From assembly GCA_004298115.1 (NCBI GenBank), contig SCRJ01000085.1, positions 1 through 64,000 on the forward strand: 64,000 bases of DNA. Direction: 5' to 3'. Below the pieces are notes generated by a model. The model was not told the origin of the DNA. It saw only the letters and a program-made list of their open reading frames with translations, and made no database searches. Position numbers and translations under genes: made by a program. Within the stretch, counting starts at the first letter, position 1. Each line of letters opens with the position of its first letter. The DNA comes from Acidobacteriota bacterium. Its GTDB lineage: Bacteria > Acidobacteriota > Thermoanaerobaculia > Thermoanaerobaculales > Thermoanaerobaculaceae. Shown one piece after another: positions 20,054-36,448 of the stretch.

Positions 20054-21850
20054 ATGGCCAAACGTTACCTCCTGACCGCGCTTGCGGCGTTCCTCGTTGC
20101 GGGAGCGCTGGGCGCCCAGCAGGTCAAGGTGCGCGAGGAGGTGCTCCCCAACGGCATGAAGTTGCTGTTGGTCGAGCGCCACGACTCGCCCACCGTCTCA
20201 TGCGGATGGGTGGCGAAGGTCGGATCGGTCAACGAGCCGCCCGGGATCACCGGCATCTCCCACCTGTTCGAGCACATGATGTTCAAGGGCACGAAGACCA
20301 TCGGCACCAGCGACTACGCCAAGGACGCCGAAATCATGGCCGAGCAGGACGCGGTGCGGGGGGAGATGGAGAAGGAGTACACACTGTTGCGCGCGAAGCT
20401 GCGCCGCGGCGAGATCTCCGGCAACATCTACGATCCCGCCAACATGACGCCGCGGCTGAAGGAGCTGCGGGCGAAGCTCGAAGGTCTCTTCGCCGAGGAG
20501 AAGAAGGTCATCGTCAAGGACGAGCTCGACCAGATCTACACCCGTGAGGGCGGGTCGGGCCTCAACGCCTTCACCAGCGAGGACCAGACCGCGTACTTCA
20601 TCACGGTGCCGGCCAACAAACTCGAACTCTGGTTCTGGCTCGAGTCCGACCGCCTCGCCAACCCGGTCTTCCGGGAGTTCTACTCCGAGCGCGACGTGGT
20701 GCGCGAGGAGCGCCGGCTGCGGACGGAGTCCACTCCGACCGGCAAGTTCGACGAGGCCGCCAACGCGATGTTCTGGGAGTCGTCGCCGTACTCCCATCCC
20801 GTCGTGGGCTGGCCGTCCGACGTCGAGTCGATCAACCGGGCGCAGGCGCTGGCGTACTTCGCGACCTATTACGCCCCCAACAACCTCACGGCGGCCCTCG
20901 TCGGGGACTTCGACTCGGACAAGGTGATCGCGCTCGCCAAGGAGTACTTCGGCCGCATCCCGCGCGGCGCGACGCCGCCGCCCGAGATGATCACCGACGA
21001 GATGCCGCAGATCGCCCAGAAGCGCCTCGAGGCCGCCGCCGACACCAACCCCGAGGTCGACATCCGCTTTCACGCGGTGCCGTTCGACCACAAGGACATG
21101 TTCGCCTTCCAGCTCACCGCCGACCTGCTGAACCGCCGCACGGGCAGGTTGTACAAGGCGCTGGTGGAGACCGAGAAGGTCGCCGCGGGCGAGCCGTACG
21201 GGATGTACCGGCCGATGAAGTACGAGGGCTATTTCGAAGTCGGCGCCGAGGTCAAGGACGGCAAGCAGCCACAGGACGTCGAAGCCGCGCTCTTCACCCA
21301 GCTCGACAAGCTGGCGGCGACGCCGGTGGACGACCACGAGCTGCAGAAGGTCAAGAACCAGGAGTTGGCCAACTCGTTCCGCCGCCTGCAGTCGAACTTC
21401 TACCTGTTGCTGCAACTCCTCGTCTACGATTCGAGCGGCGATTGGCGTTTCCTCAACGACGCGCCCGCGAAGCTCCAGGCGGTCACGGCGGCGGACATCC
21501 AGAGGGTCGCCAAGACGTACTTCACGAAGGAGAACAGCGACGTCACGACCTACCTGCGCAAGGCGGGAAGCGCGCCGGAGGACCCCGCATTGGCCGCTCT
21601 GCCGGCCGACGTCCGGGGGATGGTCAAGCAGCAGGTCGCGCAGTTGAGCCAGCTCAACGACCGGGCCAAGCTCGAGCAGATCCTCGCGCGCATGCAACAG
21701 ATGTCGGGGCAGGTGCCGCCGGCCATGAAGCCCGGATTCGAATACATCATGAAGAAGGCGCAGGAGCGCCTTGACACCCTGCCCGCCGCCCCCGCCACGA
21801 GCGGCGCGGCGCCGGCCACCCCGCCGGCCGGCGCGAACCCCAAGCCGTAG
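20054..21850 (+). CDS. M16 family zinc peptidase (catalytic-type, HxxEH)
   Basis: GITGISHLFEHMMFKGTKTIGT; signal peptide MAKRYLLTALAAFLVAGALGAQ. Confidence 0.93.
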   Translation: MAKRYLLTALAAFLVAGALGAQQVKVREEVLPNGMKLLLVERHDSPTVSCGWVAKVGSVNEPPGITGISHLFEHMMFKGTKTIGTSDYAKDAEIMAEQDAVRGEMEKEYTLLRAKLRRGEISGNIYDPANMTPRLKELRAKLEGLFAEEKKVIVKDELDQIYTREGGSGLNAFTSEDQTAYFITVPANKLELWFWLESDRLANPVFREFYSERDVVREERRLRTESTPTGKFDEAANAMFWESSPYSHPVVGWPSDVESINRAQALAYFATYYAPNNLTAALVGDFDSDKVIALAKEYFGRIPRGATPPPEMITDEMPQIAQKRLEAAADTNPEVDIRFHAVPFDHKDMFAFQLTADLLNRRTGRLYKALVETEKVAAGEPYGMYRPMKYEGYFEVGAEVKDGKQPQDVEAALFTQLDKLAATPVDDHELQKVKNQELANSFRRLQSNFYLLLQLLVYDSSGDWRFLNDAPAKLQAVTAADIQRVAKTYFTKENSDVTTYLRKAGSAPEDPALAALPADVRGMVKQQVAQLSQLNDRAKLEQILARMQQMSGQVPPAMKPGFEYIMKKAQERLDTLPAAPATSGAAPATPPAGANPKP

Positions 21851-21870
21851 GGCGAAAGGAGGAAATCGAC

Positions 21871-23364
21871 ATGCGACGCACGCATTCGCTTTTGACGCTC
21901 GCGATCATCCTGGCCTCCGCCGCCGTGGCTGCGGCGGCGGGGGTCGAGCCGACGATCCCGGCGCGGCCCGAACAACTCAAGTACCCGGCGCTCGCGTTCA
22001 AGGTGCCGGACGCCGCTGCGATGAGGGTGAAGCTCGCCAACGGCGTCCCGGTCTACATCGCGGCCGACCGGATGCTTCCCCTCGTGACGGTCCAGGTCTT
22101 CTTCCGCGGCGGCAGGTACCTCGAGCCGGTCGGCAAGGAAGGGCTGGCCGACCTGATGGGCACGGTCTGGCGGACCGGCGGGGCGGGGGCGCTCGACGCC
22201 AATGCGCTCGACGAGGAGCTCGACTTCCTGGCCGCCTCGCTGTCGACCTCGGTAGGCGGCGTCTCGGGAAGCGTCAGCCTCAACCTGCTCTCCAAGGACC
22301 TCGACCGCGGCCTGGCCCTGATGATGGACGTGTTGCGCGAGCCGCGTTTCGACGGCGCGCGCCTGGCCAAGGCCAAGGAGGACATGCTTTCCGATATGAA
22401 GCGCCGCAACGACGAGACCGAGGCGATCGAGGGGCGGGAGTGGGACCGCCTCGTCTACGGCGATGACTACTGGATCAACCGCCTCGCCACGAAGGCGTCG
22501 GTGGACGCGATCACCCGCGAGGATCTGCTCGCATTCCACAAGCTCCTCGCCAACCCGGCCAACTTCGTGGTCGCCGTGGCCGGCGACTTCGACCGCGCCG
22601 CGATGGTCGCCAAGCTCAACGCGACGCTCGGCGCATGGAAGCCGACCGGGGCGCCCGTTCCGCCGGTCCCGCAGCCGGTCGCCTCGGCGAAGCCCGGCGT
22701 GTACATGGTGAACAAGCCCGAGGTCAACCAGGGGCGGGTCTCGATCGGCCACCTCGGCGTCAAGCGCCCGCTCCCGGACGAGTTCGCGCTCGCCGTGGCG
22801 AACGACATCCTCGGCGGCGGCGGCTTCACGGCGTGGATGATGTCCCGCGTGCGCTCCGACGAGGGGCTCGCCTACTCGGCGTACTCGAACTACTCGATCG
22901 GCGACCTCTACCCGGGCGACTTCCGCGCGTACTTCCAGTCGAAGTCCTCGACCTGCGCCCAGGCCGCGACACTGACCATCGACCTCATGAACAAGATGCG
23001 CGCCGGCGAGGTGACCGAGAAAGAGCTCGTCACCAGCAAGAACTCCTTCACCGAGACGCTGCCGCGCGTCTTCGAGAGCAAGCTCCGGACGGTGACGCGG
23101 TTTGCCCAGGACGAGCTGGTCGGGCGGCCGCACGAGTACTGGACGACCTACCGGCAGCGGGTCGGGGCCGTGACCGTGCCCGAAGTGGGGAAAGCGGCCA
23201 AGGCTCACATCAAGACGGACCAGCTCATCATCCTGGTCGTCGGCAACGTGGACGAGATCCTCAAGGGGCACCCGGACCACCCGGAGGCGAAGTTCGAGAA
23301 GCTGGGTCCGATCGTGCGCCTGCCGCTGCGCGATCCGCTCACGCTCGAGCCGCTTCCGAGCTGA
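21871..23364 (+). CDS. M16 family peptidase partner, apparently lacking the HxxEH motif
   Basis: M16 architecture (PLVTVQVFFRGGRYLEPVGKEGLADLMGTVW); RVRSDEGLAYSAYSNYS; signal peptide. Confidence 0.9.
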   Translation: MRRTHSLLTLAIILASAAVAAAAGVEPTIPARPEQLKYPALAFKVPDAAAMRVKLANGVPVYIAADRMLPLVTVQVFFRGGRYLEPVGKEGLADLMGTVWRTGGAGALDANALDEELDFLAASLSTSVGGVSGSVSLNLLSKDLDRGLALMMDVLREPRFDGARLAKAKEDMLSDMKRRNDETEAIEGREWDRLVYGDDYWINRLATKASVDAITREDLLAFHKLLANPANFVVAVAGDFDRAAMVAKLNATLGAWKPTGAPVPPVPQPVASAKPGVYMVNKPEVNQGRVSIGHLGVKRPLPDEFALAVANDILGGGGFTAWMMSRVRSDEGLAYSAYSNYSIGDLYPGDFRAYFQSKSSTCAQAATLTIDLMNKMRAGEVTEKELVTSKNSFTETLPRVFESKLRTVTRFAQDELVGRPHEYWTTYRQRVGAVTVPEVGKAAKAHIKTDQLIILVVGNVDEILKGHPDHPEAKFEKLGPIVRLPLRDPLTLEPLPS

Positions 23365-23385
23365 CCCGATTCTACGCTGCTCGCG

Positions 23386-23418
23386 AGGCGCCCGGGCGAG
23401 CCGCCCGGGCGCCTTTGC
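23386..23418 (+). terminator. Stem-loop terminator after the M16 pair
   Basis: Perfect 13-bp stem AGGCGCCCGGGCG-AGC-CGCCCGGGCGCCT followed by TTG. Confidence 0.55.
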
Positions 23419-23468
23419 TATGCTCGGGCCGCGCGGCGGGGCCGGCGGCTGCCGGCGGGAGACAAGAC

Positions 23469-23900
23469 GTGAGCGAGGTCATCCTCCATCGGCTGGCCGG
23501 GAGCAAGAAGGCGCTCGAAGTTTGCCGCCTGGTCGAACAGCTCTATCGCAGCGGGAAGCGGGTGGTCGTCTGGATCGCCGACGGGAGCCGCGCCGGCGTC
23601 CTCGACGAGTACCTGTGGACGTTCGCCCAGAGTTCCTTCGTGCCGCACGCCCTCTGGGACGGCTCGGCCGAACTCGACGACCCGGTCGTGATCGTCAGCG
23701 GGACGCTGGCCAACCCCAACAACGCCGCCGCGCTGGTGGTCGGCGATCGCCTGCCCGACCCGGCCGCGGCGCGCGGGTGGCCCGAAGTGCACGACCTCGC
23801 GGGCGCGGCCGCCGAGGACGCGGGCAAGCGCGAGGCGTGGGAAGCGGCCGGGTTCGCCGTGACGGAAACCCGCGGCATCGGCGCCGAAGCGCCCGGCTGA
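23469..23900 (+). CDS. holC: DNA polymerase III chi subunit (HolC)-like protein
   Basis: KALEVCRLVEQLYRSGKRVVVWIADGSRAGVLDEYLWTFAQSSFVPHALWDG...DDPVVIVSG; GTG start. Confidence 0.7.
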   Translation: MSEVILHRLAGSKKALEVCRLVEQLYRSGKRVVVWIADGSRAGVLDEYLWTFAQSSFVPHALWDGSAELDDPVVIVSGTLANPNNAAALVVGDRLPDPAAARGWPEVHDLAGAAAEDAGKREAWEAAGFAVTETRGIGAEAPG

Positions 23901-23931
23901 CGGCGCCGGCGGCGCGCCGAGCGGCGCGGGA

Positions 23932-24930
23932 TCAATCGGGCACGAGCACCAGGGCGCCGGTGACGCGCGACTCCTTGACTCGCACCAGCGCATCGTTGGC
24001 CTGCGCGAGCGGCACGCGCTCGACGCTCGTCGTGATGGGAATCGCCTGCGCCAGCGCGAGCAGCTCGGTCGCATCGGCGCGGGTGGCGTTCGCCACCGAG
24101 CGGAGGGTCCGCTCGTGGTAGAGGAGATCGTAGGGGAACGACGGCAGGTCGCTCATGGTGACGCCGGCGCAGGCGACGCAACCGCCGCGACCGAGCAGCG
24201 ACAAGGCAAGCGGCGCCTGCTCGCCGGCCGGGGAGAAGATCACGGCGTGGTCGAGGCGCGCCGGAGGCGGTTCGCCGGGTGAGCCGGCCCAGGAGGCCCC
24301 GAGCGTGCGGGCGTGATCGTGGTGCCGGGCGGCGCGGGTGAAGACGAACACCCGGCAGCCGGCGTGGCGGGCGACCTGGATCGCCACGTGGGCCGACGCG
24401 CCGAAACCGAAGATCCCGAGCGTGCCACCCGCGAGCGCCCCCGCGAGGCGCAGCGCGCGGTAGCCGATCACGCCGGCGCACAGCAGCGGCGCGGCGGCAA
24501 CGGCGTCGAAGCCGGCGGGGAGGGGGTAGGTGAAGGCGGCGTTGACGGCGACGCGTTCCGCGTACCCCCCGTCGCAATCGAGTCCGGTAAACCGTGCGCT
24601 CGGGCACAGGTTCTCCCGTCCGCTCCGGCACCACTCGCAGCCGCCGCAAGCGTCGGCCAGCCAGGCGACGCCGACGCGGCGGCCGACCATGTCCGGCCCG
24701 AGGTCGGGGGCCGCTTCCTCGACGACGCCGACGATCTGGTGCCCCGGCACCAGCGGCATTCGCGGCAGCGCGAGGTCGCCCTCGACGGTGTGAAGGTCGG
24801 TCCGGCACACCCCGCACGAGAGGACCCGCAACACCACCTGGCCCGGGCCCGGGGTCGGGTCGGCGAGCAGCCTCGCGGCGAGCGGTCGGCTCGCCGCGGG
24901 TCCCGGTCTCTCGAGCACCATTGCCCTCAC
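23932..24930 (-). CDS. Zinc-dependent alcohol dehydrogenase family protein
   Basis: CGVCRTDLHTVEGDL, PGHQIVGVVEE, CGGCEWCRSGRENLC. Confidence 0.92.
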   Translation of the reverse strand: MRAMVLERPGPAASRPLAARLLADPTPGPGQVVLRVLSCGVCRTDLHTVEGDLALPRMPLVPGHQIVGVVEEAAPDLGPDMVGRRVGVAWLADACGGCEWCRSGRENLCPSARFTGLDCDGGYAERVAVNAAFTYPLPAGFDAVAAAPLLCAGVIGYRALRLAGALAGGTLGIFGFGASAHVAIQVARHAGCRVFVFTRAARHHDHARTLGASWAGSPGEPPPARLDHAVIFSPAGEQAPLALSLLGRGGCVACAGVTMSDLPSFPYDLLYHERTLRSVANATRADATELLALAQAIPITTSVERVPLAQANDALVRVKESRVTGALVLVPD

Positions 24931-25009
24931 GCCCGCACCATCCCCGGCGATGATTCTAGCCGCGATCTGGTGTTAGAATCACCCGCCGCCGACGCGGCTG
25001 GAGGTTCGC

Positions 25010-25576
25010 ATGAGTTTCACCAGGCTTTTTGGAACCGTTCTCGCCGGGTTGCTCCTGGGCGGGGCCGCGTGGGCGCAGCAGCCGGAGGTCGCCCCCGCCA
25101 AGATCGCGTTCGTGTACGTGCAAAAGGCGCTCGCCAGCACCGACGAAGGGAAGGCGCGCCTGAAGGACCTCGACGAGTGGGCCCGCCCGCGCCAGGACGA
25201 GCTCGCGAAGCTGGACAAGGAAGTGAACGACCTCAAGGGCGAGATCATCAGCAAGCAGGGCGTGGCGAGCGACGACGCCATCGCCGAGCTCAACCGCAAG
25301 CTCGTCGCCAAGCAGCGGGAGTTCGAGGATCGCCAGCGCGGCGCCAAGCGGGACTTCGAGGCCAAGCAGCAGGCCGTGCTGAAGGACATCGGCGGCAAGC
25401 TCCAGGACGTGATCAACAAGTACGCCGAGGCGAACCACTTCACGGCGGTGTTCATCTTCAACCCCGATCAGCTGGCCTACCTCGCCCCGGCGGCGGACAT
25501 CACCGACACCGTGATCAAGCTCTACAACGAGCGCTACCCGCTGGCGGCGAAGGCGCCCGCTGCGCCGGGCAAGTGA
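25010..25576 (+). CDS. OmpH/Skp family outer-membrane chaperone
   Basis: Signal peptide then PAKIAFVYVQKALASTDEGKARLKDLDEW...; coiled-coil. Confidence 0.85.
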   Translation: MSFTRLFGTVLAGLLLGGAAWAQQPEVAPAKIAFVYVQKALASTDEGKARLKDLDEWARPRQDELAKLDKEVNDLKGEIISKQGVASDDAIAELNRKLVAKQREFEDRQRGAKRDFEAKQQAVLKDIGGKLQDVINKYAEANHFTAVFIFNPDQLAYLAPAADITDTVIKLYNERYPLAAKAPAAPGK

Positions 25577-25598
25577 CCGCACGCAAGGGAGTGCCACC

Positions 25599-26312
25599 GT
25601 GGGACGCCGATTGACACGCAAGCAGATCAAGAAGGACGAGTTCATCTCGCTGGTGGACCGCGCCGTGCAGTGGACGGGGGAGAACTGGCGACAGGCCCTG
25701 ATCGGACTCGGCGCGGTCCTCGCCGTGGCGCTGGTCTGGTGGGGGGTGACGGCGTACCTCGGGAGCCGGACCGATGCCGCGAGCCAGGCGATCTCGACCG
25801 CCCTGGAAGCCTACAACGCGCCGGTCGGGAGTGCGGCGCCGGCGGACGCGAAGGTCAGGTTCGCCACCGATGCCGAGCGGTTGGCGGCGGCGGAGAAGGC
25901 GTTCAAGTCGGTCCGCTCCCGCTACCGTTTCACGCCGCAGGCGAAGGTGGCGGAGCTCTTCCTGGCGCACATCGCGGCCGATCGCGGCGACATCCCGGAG
26001 GCGATCCGACGCCTGGGCGAGATCGCCAGCAGCCGGTCGAGCGACCCGGTCGTGCGTTTGGCGATGCTCGACCTCATCAGGCTCCGGGTGGACCGGGGCG
26101 AGGGCATGCAGCTGGTGAGCGAGCTCGAAGCGATGGCGGCGGGGAAGGACCCGCGGCTGCCGCGGGACGTGGCGCTGTTCCATCTCGCCCAGATCTGGCA
26201 GCACGAGGGCAAACCGGAGGAGGCCGCCAAGCTCTATCGCAAGCTCGTCGAGGGCTTCCCGGACTCGCCGTACCGCGAGGAAGCGCAGCAGCGGCTCGCG
26301 TCCGCTCTCTGA
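25599..26312 (+). CDS. Membrane-anchored tetratricopeptide repeat protein (YfgM-like)
   Basis: TRKQIKKDEFISLVDRAVQWTGENWRQALIGLGAVLAVALVWWGV TM anchor followed by TPRs. Confidence 0.8.
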   Translation: MGRRLTRKQIKKDEFISLVDRAVQWTGENWRQALIGLGAVLAVALVWWGVTAYLGSRTDAASQAISTALEAYNAPVGSAAPADAKVRFATDAERLAAAEKAFKSVRSRYRFTPQAKVAELFLAHIAADRGDIPEAIRRLGEIASSRSSDPVVRLAMLDLIRLRVDRGEGMQLVSELEAMAAGKDPRLPRDVALFHLAQIWQHEGKPEEAAKLYRKLVEGFPDSPYREEAQQRLASAL

Positions 26313-26403
26313 GGCGGCCGGCGCCCGCAGCGCCGCCCGCGCGGGTTGCCGGCCTCCGGCGCGGAACCGGCCGTTCGGGCGCGCCGAACGGCGGAGGTGC
26401 AGG

Positions 26404-27702
26404 GTGAATTTCGTCGAGGTCATCGCCAGGAAGCGCGACGGGTCGGAGCTCTCCGCGGATGACGTTGGGGCGTTCGTGCGCGGGGCCAGCAGCGGCCAGG
26501 TGGCGGACGAGCAGCTCGCCGCCATGTTGATGGCGATCTGCATCCGCGGCGCGAGCCGCGGCGAGACGCGCCTCCTCGTCGAGGCGATGCGCGACTCGGG
26601 CGCGCTGTGGAAAACCGGCGAGGCCTTCCCAGACGCGGTGGACAAGCACTCGACGGGCGGAGTCGGCGACACCGTGTCGCTGGTGTTCGCGCCGCTCGTG
26701 GCCGCGTGCGGGGTGCCGGTGGTGATGATGGCCGGGGCGGGCCTCGGCCACACGCAGGGCACGCTCGACAAGCTCGCGGCGATCCCGGGCTTTCGGACCG
26801 CAGGAAGCCGCGCGGAGGCGTTCGACCACCTGGCGCGGTGCGGCGCGTTCTTCGCGGCGCAGAGTCAGGAGATCGCCCCGGCCGACCGCAAGCTCTACCT
26901 GCTGCGCGACGTGACGGCCACGGTCCCCTCGCTGCCGTTGATCGTGGCCTCGATCATGTCGAAGAAGCTCGCGGTCGGCGCGCGCCGCCTCGTGCTCGAC
27001 GTCAAGTGCGGCTCCGGGGCGTTCTGCAAGACGCCGGAGGAGGCGCGAGCGTTGGCGGAGGCGCTGGTCGGCGTGGGTGAGGGCGCCGGCGTGGCGGTCG
27101 CCGCGATGATCACCGACATGAGCCAGCCGCTGGGCGACCGGCTGGGGTGCGCAAGCGAGGTGCGTGCCGCGGTCGAGGTCCTCGGCGGCGGCGGCGATGC
27201 GCGTTTACGCCAGCTCACCGTCGAGCTCGCGGCCGATGCCCTGAGGATGGCGGGCCGCCCGCGCAGCGCCGCGCTCGCCGAGGTCGAGAGGGCGCTGGCG
27301 AACGGCAGCGCGCTCGCCCGCTACGGCGAAATCGTGCGGGCGCACGGCGGCGACCCCGACGTCGCGCGGTTGCCGCGTCCGCGGCGGACGATCCCGGTAG
27401 GCGCCCCCCGCGACGGGTTCGTGGCGGCGATCGAGGCGGAGGCGCTGGGCTGGATCGCGGTCGGACTCGGGGCGGGCCGCCAACGCCAGGGCGACCAGGT
27501 CGACCTGGCCGCCGGCGTCAAGGTGCAGGCCCGCACGGGCGACATGGTGGAGGCGGGTCAGCCCCTCGCAACGCTGGAGCTCGGAGAGCGGCCGGTGGAC
27601 GTCGAGACGATGGCCGCGCGCGCCGCGGCCGCGTTCCGGATCGCGGACGAGCGTCCGCCGGCGGCCCCGCTCGTGATCGCCCGCCTGGGAGGCGCGGCGT
27701 AG
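26404..27702 (+). CDS. Thymidine/pyrimidine-nucleoside phosphorylase
   Basis: [52 protein letters not shown]. Confidence 0.94.
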   Translation: MNFVEVIARKRDGSELSADDVGAFVRGASSGQVADEQLAAMLMAICIRGASRGETRLLVEAMRDSGALWKTGEAFPDAVDKHSTGGVGDTVSLVFAPLVAACGVPVVMMAGAGLGHTQGTLDKLAAIPGFRTAGSRAEAFDHLARCGAFFAAQSQEIAPADRKLYLLRDVTATVPSLPLIVASIMSKKLAVGARRLVLDVKCGSGAFCKTPEEARALAEALVGVGEGAGVAVAAMITDMSQPLGDRLGCASEVRAAVEVLGGGGDARLRQLTVELAADALRMAGRPRSAALAEVERALANGSALARYGEIVRAHGGDPDVARLPRPRRTIPVGAPRDGFVAAIEAEALGWIAVGLGAGRQRQGDQVDLAAGVKVQARTGDMVEAGQPLATLELGERPVDVETMAARAAAAFRIADERPPAAPLVIARLGGAA

Positions 27703-27703
27703 C

Positions 27704-29620
<1,917 letters not shown>

Positions 29621-29637
29621 AGCCGGGCGAAATGGCA

Positions 29638-29672
29638 GCGGCGCGGGCGGCTGGCTGCGCCGCCCGCGCCGC
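29638..29672. terminator. Bidirectional hairpin between convergent ABC-F and acyl-CoA dehydrogenase genes
   Basis: Perfect 14-bp stem GCGGCGCGGGCGGC/GCCGCCCGCGCCGC, 7-nt loop; T-poor. Confidence 0.5.
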
Positions 29673-29694
29673 GTTGTTGCCGTTCGGCCCAAGG

Positions 29695-31536
<1,842 letters not shown>

Positions 31537-31661
31537 GGGAACCCCCCTTTCCTCCGGCGCACCGTCGTTCGGAACTGAACGCCGGTTCATTTTCGCCAGC
31601 CCCGCGCCCAATTGCAAGGGGGGGGCCGGGGACGGTGCATAATGCGCGCTGGAGGTCGTCC

Positions 31662-32624
31662 ATGGAGAAGGCGCGTGCGGTGGTAACCGGCGGGGCGGGG
31701 TTTCTCGGCTCGCACCTGTGTGATCGCCTGCTGGCCGAGGGCATCGAGGTGGTGTGCATCGACAACCTCCTGACCGGCAACCTGGCCAACATCGAGCATC
31801 TGTTCGGCGTGAAAGAGTTCGCGTTCGAGAACTACGACGTGACGAACTTCATCCACGTCGCGGGCCGGGTCGATTTCGTCCTCCACTTCGCCTCGCCGGC
31901 GTCGCCGATCGACTACCTCGAGCTCCCGATCCAGACCCTCAAGGTGGGCTCGCTCGGCACCCACAAGGCGCTCGGCCTCGCCAAGGCGAAGGGGGCGAGG
32001 TTCCTCCTCGCCTCGACCTCCGAGGTGTACGGCGACCCGCTGGTGCACCCCCAGCCCGAGGGCTACTGGGGCAACGTCAACCCGGTCGGGCCGCGGGGCG
32101 TGTACGACGAGGCCAAGCGCTTCTCCGAGGCGATGACCATGGCGTACCAGCGCTTCCACGGCCTCTCGACGCGGATCGTCCGCATCTTCAACACGTTCGG
32201 CCCGCGGATGCGAGCCCGCGACGGGCGCGTCGTGCCGGCGTTCATCTCGCAGGCGCTCTCGGGCGAGCCCCTCACCGTCTTCGGCGACGGCTCGCAGACC
32301 CGCTCGTTCTGCTTCGTCGACGACGAGGTGGAGGGGATCATCCGGCTGCTCTTCTCCGAGATCCCCGATCCGGTCAACATCGGCAACCCGGCCGAGATGA
32401 CGGTCCTGCAGTTCGCCGAGACGATCCGCCGCCTCGTGGGCGCGTCGGTCCCGATCGAGTTCCGGCCCCTTCCGGTGGACGACCCGAAGGTGCGCCAGCC
32501 CGACATCTCACAGGCGATCGCCTACCTCGGTTGGCGGCCGCGGGTGGCGATCGAGGACGGCCTGCGGCGCACGATCGATTACTTCCGCTCCCTGCCCGTG
32601 GGAAGCGACCGCCGGCAGCGCTGA
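31662..32624 (+). CDS. NAD-dependent epimerase/dehydratase (UDP-glucuronate decarboxylase-like SDR)
   Basis: [64 protein letters not shown]. Confidence 0.93.
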   Translation: MEKARAVVTGGAGFLGSHLCDRLLAEGIEVVCIDNLLTGNLANIEHLFGVKEFAFENYDVTNFIHVAGRVDFVLHFASPASPIDYLELPIQTLKVGSLGTHKALGLAKAKGARFLLASTSEVYGDPLVHPQPEGYWGNVNPVGPRGVYDEAKRFSEAMTMAYQRFHGLSTRIVRIFNTFGPRMRARDGRVVPAFISQALSGEPLTVFGDGSQTRSFCFVDDEVEGIIRLLFSEIPDPVNIGNPAEMTVLQFAETIRRLVGASVPIEFRPLPVDDPKVRQPDISQAIAYLGWRPRVAIEDGLRRTIDYFRSLPVGSDRRQR

Positions 32625-32676
32625 CCGCCGCGTCCGCCGGCAACGCGGCCGCCGCGGCCCCGCTGGGTCGCCGCGG

Positions 32677-33158
32677 TCAGTCGCCCGGAGGGTCGTGACG
32701 CGTCCGGGCGCGGTGGAGCCGGATCAACTGCCGCAGCACCAGGAAGGTGGCCGCTCCGGCGACGAGCGCCAGGACCGTGGCGCCCGCGCCCCAGGCGAGC
32801 AGGACCGAGCGCAGCCACGGGACGTGCTCGCGCCACACCGCCGCGTGCAGCACCTCCTCGGGGTGGGGGAGGACGAAGCGGGGGACCTGGACGCCGGTGA
32901 TGCGCTTGCCCAGGAAGACGGCCACCGGGAAGTAGATCGGGAGCGTCCACGGGTTGATGATGAGCGTTCCGAGAACCACGTCCACCTTGTTGAGGCGGAA
33001 CACGAGCGCGAGCAGCAAGGCGAGGACCGTGTGGAGGCCCATCACCGGCGAGAACCCGATCGCCAGCCCCAGCGCCCATGCGGCCGCGAGCCGTTCCGGC
33101 CGTTCGTGGACGCCGACGACCTGGTCGAAGCGGGTCCGCAGGCGTTCGAAGACCGCCT

Positions 33159-33162
<4 letters not shown>
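32677..33162 (-). CDS. DUF2062-type membrane protein
   Basis: AAAWALGLAIGFSPVMGLHTVLALLLALVFRLNKVDVVLGTLIINPWTLPIYFPVAVFLGK; GTG start overlapping the lon stop. Confidence 0.82.
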
Positions 33163-35536
<2,374 letters not shown>

Positions 35537-35540
<4 letters not shown>

Positions 35541-35983
35541 GGCTCCTCTGTGGTCACGGGAATCGTGTGCAGCGAGTCGCGCCGCTCTGCGAGCTTCGGC
35601 AGCGAAATCCGGAGTACGCCCGCGGCGAGGACCGCCTCGCCGCCCTCGGGCCGCACCGGCCCGGGGAGGAGGACCTCGACCGAGAAGGCTCCGAAGCCGC
35701 GCTCCATGCGGTGGCAGCGCCGGGCCGACGGCGGCGCGCACTCCGGCAGCTTCCTCCCGGCGACCCGCAGCTCGCGCCGGCGCAGCGTGACGGCCAGGTC
35801 CTCGGCGGGTACCCCGGGCACGTTCACGAGGACGACGTAGCGCTCGTCGCTCTCCCGCAGATCGACGGCCGGCGAGAAGCCGGTCTCGACCCCCTGGGCG
35901 GGCATCGCGAGCAGCTTCAGGAGCTCGTCGAGATGGCGCTGGATCGCGTCGATCTCCAGGCCCGAGGAGAGGCGCCGCCTCAT
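35537..35983 (-). CDS. Hsp20/alpha-crystallin family small heat-shock protein
   Basis: [41 protein letters not shown]...[17 protein letters not shown] overlap with lon. Confidence 0.88.
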
Positions 35984-36447
35984 GCCTCGACCTCCCGCTC
36001 CCGCCGCAGCCTCTCGAGCTCGGCGAGGAACTGCTCGATGTCCTCGAACCGCCGGTAGACGCTCGCGAAGCGAACGTACGCGATCTGGTCGAGGTCGCGC
36101 AGGCGGCCCATCAGGATCTGGCCGATCTCGTCCGAGCGGATCTCCCGGTCGTCCTTGCGGCCGAGCGCGGACTCGACGGCGTCGGCCATCGCCTCGAGCT
36201 GGCGCGACGTGACCGGCCGCTTTTCACAGGCGCGCACGAGTCCTCCGAGTATCTTGGCGCGGTCGTACGGCTCGCGCTGGCCGTCCCGCTTGACGACGAG
36301 GGCGGGGACCTCCTCGATGCGCTCGTAGGTGGTGTACCTCTTCTGGCACGCCAGGCACTCCCGCCGCCGGCGCACCTGGCTGCCGTCGCCCAACTCCCGG
36401 GAGTCGACCACACGGTCCTCCGCGTGACCGCAGTACGGACAGCGCAT
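35980..36447 (-). CDS. nrdR: Transcriptional regulator NrdR
   Basis: [45 protein letters not shown]. Confidence 0.96.
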   Translation of the reverse strand: MRCPYCGHAEDRVVDSRELGDGSQVRRRRECLACQKRYTTYERIEEVPALVVKRDGQREPYDRAKILGGLVRACEKRPVTSRQLEAMADAVESALGRKDDREIRSDEIGQILMGRLRDLDQIAYVRFASVYRRFEDIEQFLAELERLRREREVEA

Positions 36448-36448
36448 C

